Assembly (NCBI RefSeq): GCF_014649735.1
Contig: NZ_BMTP01000003.1
Span: 248,001 to 312,000, forward strand
Length of the DNA stretch: 64,000 bases
Direction: 5' to 3'
Source: Streptomyces lavendofoliae
Lineage (GTDB): Bacteria > Actinomycetota > Actinomycetes > Streptomycetales > Streptomycetaceae
Below the pieces are notes generated by a model that saw only the letters and a list, made by a program, of their open reading frames with translations, did not search any database and had not been told where the DNA came from. This document shows positions 1 through 7,486 of this stretch, piece by piece (the first letter of the stretch is position 1; every line of letters starts with the position of its first letter). Both the position numbers and the translations under genes were made by a program.

Positions 1-1005
1 GCCCGCGCGCGGGTGGTGCGTGGGGTCGTGGCGCTCGGCGTAGTTGGGGTGCACCGCGTGGCCGGTGTCCGAGGACAGGCAGACCGTGCCGGCGAAGGCG
101 CGCGCCCGGTCCTCGTAGCCGCCCCCGCGCGCGTAGACGGACCGTTCCAGCACCCCGCCGAGGAGGGGGCCCTGGGCGCCGGTGTCGGACTCGGAGCCGT
201 TCTCCTCGTGGTCGAAGGCGGCGAGCACGGGGATGAACTCCGGTTCCCCGGCGGCCGGTACGGCGGCGAGGGCGGCCACGCCCGCGTGCACCGACAGCAG
301 GTTGTCCATGCGCGGTCCGGCCAGCAGCTCCCGGTCGCGCCCGAGGTAGGCGGGCGCCTCCAGGGCGTGGACCATCAGGTCCCAGCCGGCCACGTCCCGG
401 GCGTTCACCCCCGCCTCCTCGGCGACGAACCGGATGAGGTCGCCCTCGCGGACGTCGTCGCCGAGGCCCCAGATCGGCTGCATGTGCCGCTGGCGGTCCA
501 GCTTGAGGCCCTCGTTGGCCTGCCGGTCCAGGTGGATGGCGAGCTGCGGGACGCGCAGCAGCGGCCGGTCCACGCTCACCAGCCGGTGGCCGCCGTCCCG
601 CAGGGTCAGCCGTCCGGACAGGCCCAGGTCGCGGTCGAGCCAGGTGTTGAGCAGGGTTCCGCCGTACGTCTCGACGGCGACCTGCCGCCAGCCGTGCGCG
701 CCCATGTCGGGCTGCGGTTTGACGCGGAGGTTGGGCGAGTCGGTGTGGGCGCCGACGATCCTGAACGGCGTGTGGGGCGCCGCGCCTTCCGGTACGTACC
801 AGGCGATGATCGCGCCGCCCCGGATGACGTACTTGCCGCCGCTCGTACCGTCCCAGGCGGCTGTCTCGTCGAGCTTCCGGAAGCCGGCCTTCTCCAGCCG
901 TTCACCGGCGGTGGCCACGGCGTGGTACGGCGTGGGGGAGTCCGCCAGGAAGGTCATGAGGTCGTCGGTGTGGCCGCGGTCGAAGCGGGGGGGTGAGCTG
1001 CTCAT
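1..1005 (-). CDS. M18 family aminopeptidase (aspartyl aminopeptidase-like), 3' end cut by window edge
   Basis: The first 335 codons of a zinc-dependent M18 aminopeptidase, a cytosolic exopeptidase that removes N-terminal (often acidic) residues. The start is the ATG at 1005-1003 (MSSSPPRFDRGHTDD). Family motifs are visible: HTDSPNLRVK near residue 86, the DHEENGSESDTGAQG segment that carries metal ligands and the catalytic acid, and SSDTGHAVHPNYAERHDP near the end of the visible part. The usual length is about 430 residues, so roughly the last quarter lies outside the window. It is divergent from the DUF6083 gene, with about 130 bases between the starts. Family assignment is secure; substrate preference is not determined. 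Confidence 0.93.
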   Translation of the reverse strand, partial: MSSSPPRFDRGHTDDLMTFLADSPTPYHAVATAGERLEKAGFRKLDETAAWDGTSGGKYVIRGGAIIAWYVPEGAAPHTPFRIVGAHTDSPNLRVKPQPDMGAHGWRQVAVETYGGTLLNTWLDRDLGLSGRLTLRDGGHRLVSVDRPLLRVPQLAIHLDRQANEGLKLDRQRHMQPIWGLGDDVREGDLIRFVAEEAGVNARDVAGWDLMVHALEAPAYLGRDRELLAGPRMDNLLSVHAGVAALAAVPAAGEPEFIPVLAAFDHEENGSESDTGAQGPLLGGVLERSVYARGGGYEDRARAFAGTVCLSSDTGHAVHPNYAERHDPTHHPRAG

Positions 1006-1057
1006 GGCCCTCACTTTACGGGCGGGTCAGTTGAGAGCGACCGTCGCGAACGGCCCA

Positions 1058-1080
1058 TTGTCAGTGGCGGCTGCGACTAT
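1058..1080 (+). promoter_or_regulatory. Candidate RecA-NDp-type (DNA-damage, PafBC-class) promoter
   Basis: TTGTCAGTG at 1058-1066 is followed by 8 bases and then GACTAT at 1075-1080. The actinobacterial damage-inducible promoter class is described as TTGTCRGTG-N8-TANNNT. The -35 half matches perfectly and the -10 half misses only its first T. It lies about 60 bases upstream of the GTG start at 1140. The link to damage control is inferred from this match alone. Confidence 0.5.
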
Positions 1081-1139
1081 CGGAAGACGTAGCGGGACAG
1101 CAGTCCGCTGACTCGCCGGTCGCGACCGGAGGTGCACTG

Positions 1140-1577
1140 GTGACCACGATGACCACGCCCGTCTCGCCCGTCTGTGCCGCATGCGAAACACCCGGGGCCG
1201 AGTGGAGCGTCCCGCTGGGAATGCCGTTGTGCGCGGCGTGCACGACCGCGGCGACCGGCGCCCCGGACCGGGACCCGGTGCGCCTGGGGGACATCCTGCC
1301 GGTGACGGCCGCGTCGCTGCGGGCGTCGATACCCGCGCCGCGCCCGCCGCGTACCGGCTCGTCGACGACCTGCCGGTTCTGCGGGGCGCAGGCGCGCTGG
1401 CACCGGACGGTGCACGGCCGCTGGGTGGCGATGGAGCCGGGTGAGCGTCCGGTCGCGGGCGTTCCGCGCGGCGAGCGGTGGTACGTGGCGGGGGACGGCA
1501 CGGCGGTGCAGCTGCGCGGGGCGGTGCCCTCGGGCACGTGCCGGGTGAGCCACTTCTCGGTGTGCGCCGCCCGGTGA
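1140..1577 (+). CDS. DUF6083-type small zinc-ribbon protein, function unknown
   Basis: A 145-residue protein with paired cysteines: CAAC near residue 12, a second CAAC near 32, CRFCGA near 78, and isolated cysteines at the C-terminal end. This suggests one or two zinc ribbons. The middle segment (RWHRTVHGRWVAMEPG) and the end (GTCRVSHFSVCAAR) match my memory of the DUF6083 family found mostly in Streptomyces. The start is a GTG; an ATG three codons downstream is possible. It stands alone, divergent from the aminopeptidase gene, with a damage-type promoter candidate upstream and a strong terminator hairpin just after the stop. No biochemical role is known to me. Confidence 0.75.
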   Translation: MTTMTTPVSPVCAACETPGAEWSVPLGMPLCAACTTAATGAPDRDPVRLGDILPVTAASLRASIPAPRPPRTGSSTTCRFCGAQARWHRTVHGRWVAMEPGERPVAGVPRGERWYVAGDGTAVQLRGAVPSGTCRVSHFSVCAAR

Positions 1578-1582
1578 CGGCC

Positions 1583-1619
1583 GACGGCCCGCCCCCGGGG
1601 ACTGCGGGGGCGGGCCGTC
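1583..1619. terminator. Strong hairpin between convergent genes
   Basis: Perfect 15-base arms (1583-1597 and 1605-1619, GACGGCCCGCCCCCG and its complement) with a 7-base loop. It lies 6 bases after the DUF6083 stop and 52 bases beyond the acyl-CoA dehydrogenase stop on the other strand, so it can serve both convergent genes. There is no long T tract, as is usual in Streptomyces. Confidence 0.8.
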
Positions 1620-1670
1620 ATGGACCGGGTGGCGCGGACCGGGCCGGTGCGGCCCGGTCGCGCTCCGGGA

Positions 1671-3497
1671 CTAGAACGCGGCTTCGTCCAGCTCCATGAG
1701 GGAGTTGTCGACGCCCTCGGCTATGGCGCGCTCGGTGGAGACGCCCGGCAGGACGGTGGCGGCGAAGAACTTCGCGGCCTCGATCTTGCCCCGGTAGAAG
1801 GCCGTGTCCTTGGAAGAGGCCGTCTCCAGCTTCTCGGCCGCGACGGCGGCACCGCGCAGCAGGAGGTAGCCGACGACCACGTCACCGGACGCCATCAGGA
1901 GGCGGGTGGTGTTGAGGCCGACCTTGTAGATGTTCTTGACGTCCTCGCCGGTGGCGGTGAGGTCGGTCAGCATCGTGCCGACGATCGCCTCCAGGTCCAC
2001 GGCCGCCTTGGCGAGGGCGTCGCGGGCCGGGGCCAGCTCCTCGCCGCCGGTGCCGACCGCCAGGAACTTCTTGATCTCCTCGGCGAGCGCGTTCAGGGAG
2101 GCGCCCTGGTCGCGGACGATCTTGCGGAAGAAGTAGTCCTGGCCCTGGATCGCCGTCGTGCCCTCGTAGAGGGTGTCGATCTTGGCGTCCCGGATGTACT
2201 GCTCGACCGGGTACTCCTGGAGGTAGCCGGAGCCACCGAAGGTCTGGAGGGACTGGGCGAGCTGCTCGTAGGACTTCTCGGAGCCGTAGCCCTTCACGAT
2301 CGGCAGGAGCAGGTCGTTGAGTCCGATGAGCGCCTTGGCGTCCTCGCCGGCCGCTTCCTTGACCTGGATCTCGTCCTGGATCGCGGCGGTGTACATGACC
2401 AGGGCGCGCATGCCCTCGGCGTACGCCTTCTGCGTCATCAGCGAGCGGCGGACGTCCGGGTGGTGCGTGATGGTGACCTTGGGCGCGGTCTTGTCCATGA
2501 AGTTCGCCAGGTCGGGGCCCTGCACGCGCTCCTTGGCGTACTCCAGCGCGTTGAGGTAGCCGGTCGACAGGGTGGCGATCGCCTTCGTGCCGACCATCAT
2601 CCGGGCGAACTCGATGATGCGGAACATCTGGCGGATGCCGTCGTGCTTGTCGCCGATCAGCCAGCCCTTGGCGGGGTGCTTGTCGCCGAAGGTCATTTCG
2701 CACGTGTTGGACGCCTTCAGGCCCATCTTGTGCTCGACGTTCGTCGCGTACACGCCGTTGCGCTCGCCCAGCTCGCCGGTCTCCCAGTCGAAGTGGAACT
2801 TCGGCACGAGGAAGAGGGACAGGCCCTTGGTGCCGGGGCCGTGGCCCTCGGGGCGGGCGAGGACGTAGTGGAGGATGTTCTCCGACATGTCGTGCTCACC
2901 GGACGTGATGAAGCGCTTCACGCCCTCGATGTGCCACGAGCCGTCGTCCTGCTGCACGGCCTTGGTGCGGCCGGCGCCCACGTCCGAGCCGGCGTCCGGC
3001 TCGGTGAGGACCATCGTCGAGCCCCACTGCTTCTCGACGGCGATGCGGGCGATCTGCTTCTGGACGTCGTTGCCCTCCTCGAAGAGGACGCCGGCGAAGG
3101 CCGGGCCCGAGGAGTACATCCAGACGGCCGGGTTCGAGCCGAGGATCAGCTCCGCGTACGCCCAGATGAGCGAGCGGGGCGAGGTGGTGCCGCCGATCTC
3201 CTCCGGCAGGCCGAGGCGCCAGTACTCGGAGTCCATGAAGGCCTTGTAGGACTTCTTGAAGGACTCGGGGATCGGCGCGGTGTTCGTCTCCGGGTCGAAG
3301 ACCGGCGGGTTCCGGTCGGCGTCCGCGAAGGACTCGGCGAAGTCGTTCTCGGCGAGACGGCGCATCTCGTCCAGGACGCTCTTGGCGGTCTCGACGTCCA
3401 TCTCCTCGAACGGACCGGTGCCGTAGACCTTGTCGCGCCCGAGGACCTCGAAGAGGTTGAACTCGATGTCGCGGAGATTCGACTTGTAGTGCCCCAT
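1671..3497 (-). CDS. Acyl-CoA dehydrogenase, long FadE5-like type
   Basis: FAD-dependent alpha,beta-dehydrogenation of acyl-CoA thioesters in beta-oxidation. The protein is about 608 residues from the ATG at 3497 ([20 protein letters not shown]). A GTG 18 codons upstream keeps frame, but MGHYKSN is the usual family start. This is the long ACAD subfamily (about 600 residues against 380 for short ACADs), with an extra C-terminal helical domain. Visible motifs are [12 protein letters not shown] (FAD and substrate loop), RFITSGEHD and [17 protein letters not shown], which contains the catalytic-base Glu region. It is monocistronic, convergent with the DUF6083 gene and divergent from sseB-like. 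Chain-length preference cannot be read from the sequence. Confidence 0.92.
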   Translation of the reverse strand: MGHYKSNLRDIEFNLFEVLGRDKVYGTGPFEEMDVETAKSVLDEMRRLAENDFAESFADADRNPPVFDPETNTAPIPESFKKSYKAFMDSEYWRLGLPEEIGGTTSPRSLIWAYAELILGSNPAVWMYSSGPAFAGVLFEEGNDVQKQIARIAVEKQWGSTMVLTEPDAGSDVGAGRTKAVQQDDGSWHIEGVKRFITSGEHDMSENILHYVLARPEGHGPGTKGLSLFLVPKFHFDWETGELGERNGVYATNVEHKMGLKASNTCEMTFGDKHPAKGWLIGDKHDGIRQMFRIIEFARMMVGTKAIATLSTGYLNALEYAKERVQGPDLANFMDKTAPKVTITHHPDVRRSLMTQKAYAEGMRALVMYTAAIQDEIQVKEAAGEDAKALIGLNDLLLPIVKGYGSEKSYEQLAQSLQTFGGSGYLQEYPVEQYIRDAKIDTLYEGTTAIQGQDYFFRKIVRDQGASLNALAEEIKKFLAVGTGGEELAPARDALAKAAVDLEAIVGTMLTDLTATGEDVKNIYKVGLNTTRLLMASGDVVVGYLLLRGAAVAAEKLETASSKDTAFYRGKIEAAKFFAATVLPGVSTERAIAEGVDNSLMELDEAAF

Positions 3498-3560
3498 GGC
3501 GACGGCTCCGTAAGGCTCGGGGAGGCGGAATCCTCTTACACGTACCAGCAAGTAGCTACG

Positions 3561-3589
3561 ATGATGCTACCCGTCGGTAATAAGAGCAA
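3561..3589 (-). promoter_or_regulatory. Putative promoter with TetR-like operator in the spacer (acyl-CoA dehydrogenase)
   Basis: On the minus strand, TTGCTC (3589-3584) and CATCAT (3566-3561) are exactly 17 bases apart. The spacer contains TACCGACGGGTA (3568-3579 on the plus strand), whose outer arms TACC/GGTA are inverted repeats. TetR-family regulators of fatty-acid genes often bind such sites. The promoter assignment is inferred and no regulator gene is adjacent. Confidence 0.4.
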
Positions 3590-3703
3590 CCCCTATGGGG
3601 CAATCTGTGACGCGTCACGCGCCGGGCGATCTCCGGGGGTGATCTCCCGGGCGATCCCCCCGGGGGAACCACGGAGCCCCTCGTACTCAGTACGCTTACC
3701 GGC

Positions 3704-4156
3704 ATGTACGGCTACGACCAGAACCCGGGTGCCCAGCAGCAGTACGCCCAGCCCCAGCAGGGGTACGCGCAGCAGCCGCCGCTGTACCCCGAGCCGTCGC
3801 CGCCCTCGCTCGCCGACGCCGTGCGGGCCTTCACCACCGGGTCGCTGTCGGCCGAGGACTTCCAGCAGATCTTCGCGACCTCGAAGGTCTACTGCCCGCG
3901 CGGCGACAACCCCGGCTTCCTCGCGCTGCACAACACCCAGCAGCCCGTCATCCCCATGTTCACCTCGCTCAAGGAGCTGCGCCGGTACGCGGGCAAGGAG
4001 TCCAAGTACTTCGTGATCACCGGCGCCGAGGTGATCGACCTGCTGCCCACCGGGTACGGCTTCGTCCTCGACATGGAGGGCGACCACCGGATGGTGTTCG
4101 ACGCCAAGGCCGTGGAGCAGATGGTCGACTTCGCCATGCGGCGGATGTACGGCTGA
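3704..4156 (+). CDS. SseB-domain protein
   Basis: A 150-residue protein. Residues 1-35 are a low-complexity Gln/Pro/Tyr tail (GAQQQYAQPQQGYAQQPP). Residues 37-150 form an SseB N-terminal-type domain (Pfam SseB), with LADAVRAFTTGSLSAEDFQQIF at its start and the conserved VPMF-like PVIPMFTSLKELRRY. The name comes from an enterobacterial secretion chaperone, but in Streptomyces these are soluble proteins of unknown role. The start is the ATG at 3704, a few bases after a TACGCT hexamer, so the transcript may be nearly leaderless. It is followed by a hairpin terminator. Confidence 0.85.
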   Translation: MYGYDQNPGAQQQYAQPQQGYAQQPPLYPEPSPPSLADAVRAFTTGSLSAEDFQQIFATSKVYCPRGDNPGFLALHNTQQPVIPMFTSLKELRRYAGKESKYFVITGAEVIDLLPTGYGFVLDMEGDHRMVFDAKAVEQMVDFAMRRMYG

Positions 4157-4205
4157 GGGGCGACCCGGAGCGGTCGCGGGCCCGGGTCCGGGCTCCTCGG
4201 AGTGT

Positions 4206-4242
4206 GGCGGCGGGTCGGCGCGGACGGCGCCGGCCCGCCGCC
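4206..4242 (+). terminator. Hairpin terminator after the SseB gene
   Basis: 15-base arms at 4206-4220 and 4228-4242 (GGCGGCGGGTCGGCG pairing with CGCCGGCCCGCCGCC, one G-U pair) with a 7-base loop, followed by CTTCGT. It lies about 50 bases after the stop codon. Confidence 0.7.
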
Positions 4243-4500
4243 TTCGTCGCGCGGGGGTGCGTGCCGAGCGGGCGCCCGGGGCGGGCCGCGCCGTGGCGCC
4301 CGGGTTGCGTGCCCGGCCGTGCCCGGGGCGGGCCGCCGTGCCGTCGGTGGCCGTGCCTGGTCCGGGCGGGTCGATGTCGCGCCGGTCGTCCCAGGCCGGT
4401 GCCTCGGCGGGGAATGGTGGGGCGACAGGGGGCGTTCCCCTGGCAGGAAGTTCAGGTTTCAACTAAAGTGGGATCACGCCGCCCCCGAGGAGGACCCGCC
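4243..4500. other. Non-coding stretch between SseB and pirin genes
   Basis: Together with the terminator this is the 344-base gap 4157-4500. It is GC-rich, with a repeated GTGCCCGGGGCGGGCCG-like unit (around 4262-4285 and 4320-4340). Immediately before the pirin ATG it carries a purine-rich ribosome-binding site (GAGGAGG) and a local AT-richer stretch (TTCAACTAAAGTGGGATC) where the pirin promoter probably lies. Frames through it have no recognisable product. Confidence 0.5.
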
Positions 4501-5317
4501 ATGCCTGCCGTAACCGTCGAGAACCCGCTCACCCTGCCGCGCGTCGACGCGCCCTCGGGCGCCGTACCCCGCCCGGTGCTGGCGGTCCACGTACCTGATC
4601 GACGGCACCTTCGTCCACCAGGACAGCAACGGCGGCGGCGGCACCATCCGCAACGGTGACACCCAGTGGATGACCGCCGGGTCCGGGCTGCTCCACATCG
4701 AGGCGCCGCCGGAGCACCTCGTCATGTCCGGCGGCCTCTTCCACGGGCTCCAGCTGTGGGTGAACCTGCCCGCGAAGGACAAGATGATGGACCCCCGCTA
4801 CCAGGACATCCGCGGCGGCCAGGTCCAGCTCCTCACCTCCCCCGACGGCGGCGCCCTGCTGCGCGTCATCGCCGGGGAGCTCGACGGGCACGAGGGGCCG
4901 GGCATCACCCACACCCCGATCACCATGATCCACGCGACCCTGCGCCCCGGCGCCGAGGTCACGCTCCCGTGGCGGCAGGACTTCAACGGCCTCGCGTACG
5001 TCCTCGCCGGTCGCGGTTCCGTCGGCACCGAGCGCCGGCCCGTCCACCTCGGCCAGACGGCCGTCTTCGGCGACGGCGGCTCGCTCACCGTGCGCGCCGA
5101 CGACAAGCAGGACGGCCACACCCCGGACCTGGAGGTCATCCTCCTCGGAGGCAGGCCCATCCGGGAGCCCATGGCGCACTACGGGCCGTTCGTCATGAAC
5201 AGCGAGGCCGAGCTGAAGCAGGCCTTCGAGGACTTCCAGGCCGGCCGGCTCGGCCGCGTCCCGGCCGTCCACGGCATGCAGGACGGCCAGGGCCCGGACA
5301 TCACGCCGGGCGCCTGA
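4501..5317 (+). pseudogene. Pirin-family gene with internal deletion and frameshift
   Basis: Pirins are bicupin metalloproteins, some with quercetinase activity. The start (MPAVTVENPLTLPRV) is typical and preceded by GAGGAGG. After PRPVLAV (about residue 29) the frame runs into 23 nonsense codons and stops at 4659. From about 4590 the adjacent frame resumes with YLIDGTFVHQDSNGGGGTI and continues intact to 5317. Intact relatives carry about 50 more residues here, including the HPHRGFETV segment with the first two metal-binding histidines. The second half (GSGLLHIE onward, with the C-terminal cupin) is well preserved. A deletion of about 155 bases (length 2 mod 3) near 4588-4591 would explain both facts. 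It may be a real pseudogene or an assembly collapse. Confidence 0.85.
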
Positions 5318-5365
5318 CGGCCCCGGCGGCCGGCGCCGGTCCGCCCCGCGGCCCCGGCCCCGGGC

Positions 5366-5453
5366 CCGTCCCCGGGCCGGTGTCCGTCCCCCGGGCCGGT
5401 GTCCGTCCCCCGGCCGGGGGCCGTCCCCCGGCCGGGGGCCGTCCACGGGCGGG
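5366..5453. repeat. GC-rich short tandem repeats
   Basis: Variants of a 17-19-base unit built from CCGTCCCCCGGGCCGGTGT and CCGTCCCCCGGCCGGGGG occur four to five times in tandem between the pirin remnant and the AI-2E-type gene. They can fold into strong hairpins and may act as a terminator. The array is non-coding in any convincing frame. Confidence 0.7.
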
Positions 5454-5481
5454 GGAACCGGGGGCGTGGTGCCGTGGAACG

Positions 5482-6519
5482 GTGCACACGCTTCCCGAGC
5501 CCGTCCGGCGCGTCGCCGCCTGGTGCGTCGTCGTCCTGCTCGTCACCGGTGTGGCGGCGGTCGGCGTATGGCTGTGCGTGACGCTGCGCACCGCCGTCAC
5601 ACCCGTCCTGCTCGCCCTGCTCGGCACCGCGCTCCTCGGGCCGCTGTACCGGCGGCTCGTCGCCATGAAGGTCCAGCGGTCGCTGGCCGCGGGGCTGACC
5701 TGCGCGGCCGTCGTCGCCGTCGTCGGGGGCGCCGGCTACATCGTGGTCGCCGCCCTCATCGACACCGGCGACCAGATCGTCACCTCACTGCGGCGGGCCG
5801 CCGCCGACCTCACCGAGCACTTCGGCGCCGCGGGCACGTCGCTGGACGACCTCGCGGGCAACGCCAGGAACCTCCTGGGCACGTTCGGCGGCACGGCGGC
5901 GTCCGGTGTCATCAGCGGGCTCAGCGTCGTCGGCGAGATGATCGCCATGGCCGTCCTCGCCCTGCTGCTCGTGTTCTTCTTCCTCCGCGACTCCGGCCGC
6001 GCGGTGCGCGGGCTGCGCTCCCTCGTGCCCCCGGGCGGCGCCGACGCCGTCGAGGCCATGGGCCGCCGCGCCTTCGAGGCCGTGGAGGGCTTCATGCGCG
6101 GCACCACGTTCATCGCGCTGATCGACGCCCTCCTGATCACGGCCGGCCTGCTGGTCCTGCGCGTCCCGGGCGCCGTGGGGCTCGGCGCGCTGGTCTTCGT
6201 CGGCGCGTACATCCCGTACCTCGGCGCGTTCATCTCCGGGGCGGTGGCGATCCTCGTGGCGCTCGCCGACCGGGGCGTCGTCATCGCGCTGTGGGCGGTC
6301 GGCGTCGTCCTCGCCGTACAGCTCATCGAGGGGCACGTCCTGCAGCCGGTGATCCAGAGCCGTACGGTCCAGATGCACCCGGCCGTCGTCATGATCGCCA
6401 TCACGGCGGGCGCGTCCGTCGCCGGCATCCTCGGCATGCTGCTCGCCGTGCCGCTCACGGCCGCCGCGTTCGGCGTCATCGGCGAACTGCGCAAGCTGTA
6501 CGCCGCCGGCGGGCCGTAG
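5482..6519 (+). CDS. AI-2E family transporter-like membrane protein
   Basis: A 345-residue polytopic inner-membrane protein of the AI-2E/PerM/YdiK exporter-like family. The GTG at 5482 (VHTLPEPVRRVAAW) is chosen because the frame upstream is Pro/Gly/Arg repeat sequence. The family pattern is clear: two N-terminal membrane helices (about 12-60), a third near 72-92, a soluble helical stretch with ITSLRRAAADL, a helix with LLLVFFFLRDSGR, and a C-terminal block of four to five helices including ALVFVGAYIPYLGAFISG and LIEGHVLQPVIQSRTVQMHP. Substrate is unknown; most family members do not carry AI-2. Confidence 0.88.
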   Translation: MHTLPEPVRRVAAWCVVVLLVTGVAAVGVWLCVTLRTAVTPVLLALLGTALLGPLYRRLVAMKVQRSLAAGLTCAAVVAVVGGAGYIVVAALIDTGDQIVTSLRRAAADLTEHFGAAGTSLDDLAGNARNLLGTFGGTAASGVISGLSVVGEMIAMAVLALLLVFFFLRDSGRAVRGLRSLVPPGGADAVEAMGRRAFEAVEGFMRGTTFIALIDALLITAGLLVLRVPGAVGLGALVFVGAYIPYLGAFISGAVAILVALADRGVVIALWAVGVVLAVQLIEGHVLQPVIQSRTVQMHPAVVMIAITAGASVAGILGMLLAVPLTAAAFGVIGELRKLYAAGGP

Positions 6520-6595
6520 CACCCAGCCGTAGTACCCACCCCGGCCGGTCGACACCCCCGACCGGCACCACCACCCGGGAAACACGGAGGCCGTT

Positions 6596-7399
6596 GTGCA
6601 GGACCCACCCGACCCGCGTCTGCTGAAGAACCGCTCCCGGCTCGGCCACAAGCTGCGGTACGCGCTCGCGCACCCCCGGCGGGTGGGCCCCCACCTGCGG
6701 CGGGCGGCCAGGAACGCCCGGCTGCGCCTGCGGCACCGCGGGGATCACGTCGCCTTCTACCGGGCCGTCATGGCCTCCGACACCGCCCGCAGCCCGGAGG
6801 CCGCGGTGGGGGGCGTGCCCTCGCACGCGCGCTGGCTCGCCATCGGGCGGATGCAGTACGACTACCTCGTCGCCCACGGCCTGCGGCCCGGGGACCGCAT
6901 GCTGGAGATCGGCTGCGGCAACCTGCGCGCCGGGTGGCGGTTCATCGACCACCTGGAGCCCGGCCACTACTACGGGATCGACATCTCGCCCGACATCCTC
7001 GTCGAGGCCAAGAAGACCGTCGTACGGTACGGGCTCCAGGACAAACTCCCGTACCTGACCCCTGTCGACGACCTCACGCTGGACTTCCTGCCGGACGCCT
7101 GGTTCACGGTCGTCCACGCGCACAGCGTCTTCTCCCACTCGCCGCTGGAGGTCGTCGCCGAGTGCATGGCCAACGTCGGGCGGGTGCTGGCACCCGGAGG
7201 GTTCTTCGACTTCACCTTCGACCGCACCGAGGGGCACGAGCACCAGGTGCTGGGCGAGGACTTCTACTACCGCACGGAGACGCTCGTGCGCCTGGCCGCG
7301 AAGCACGGCCTGGCCGCCCACTTCATGGACGACTGGGAGCGACTGCCGCACGGCCAGTCCAAGCTGCGCCTCACGCACCACCCGGTGGTGAGCCACTAG
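6596..7399 (+). CDS. Class I SAM-dependent methyltransferase
   Basis: A 267-residue protein with a basic N-terminal region (residues 1-50, Arg-rich) and a Rossmann methyltransferase core. Motif I is MLEIGCGNLRAGW (about 102-114), the acidic motif II region is YYGIDISPDIL, and a post-motif loop is VHAHSVFSHSPLEVVAECMAN. The start is GTG at 6596 behind ACGGAGG. The substrate cannot be deduced; the nearby AI-2E-type gene is co-directional but 76 bases away. The core fold assignment is firm, the target unknown. Confidence 0.88.
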   Translation: MQDPPDPRLLKNRSRLGHKLRYALAHPRRVGPHLRRAARNARLRLRHRGDHVAFYRAVMASDTARSPEAAVGGVPSHARWLAIGRMQYDYLVAHGLRPGDRMLEIGCGNLRAGWRFIDHLEPGHYYGIDISPDILVEAKKTVVRYGLQDKLPYLTPVDDLTLDFLPDAWFTVVHAHSVFSHSPLEVVAECMANVGRVLAPGGFFDFTFDRTEGHEHQVLGEDFYYRTETLVRLAAKHGLAAHFMDDWERLPHGQSKLRLTHHPVVSH

Positions 7400-7486
7400 A
7401 GCGGGTGCGATCGCACGCACGTAGCCAGACGTCCCACGTCCCCGGCGCCGTCCTCCGGGCGGACGACGCCACTTTCGAGCCACCCC

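Noticed and set aside
1620-4016. A very long open frame on the plus strand opposite the acyl-CoA dehydrogenase gene
   Set aside because: It has no family motifs and lies antisense to a clear acyl-CoA dehydrogenase. In very GC-rich DNA such frames are shadows of the real gene.
7405-7416. The palindrome GTGCGATCGCAC after the methyltransferase gene
   Set aside because: It has no loop and no T tract, so it is a poor terminator; no regulatory role can be argued from position between two convergent gene ends.
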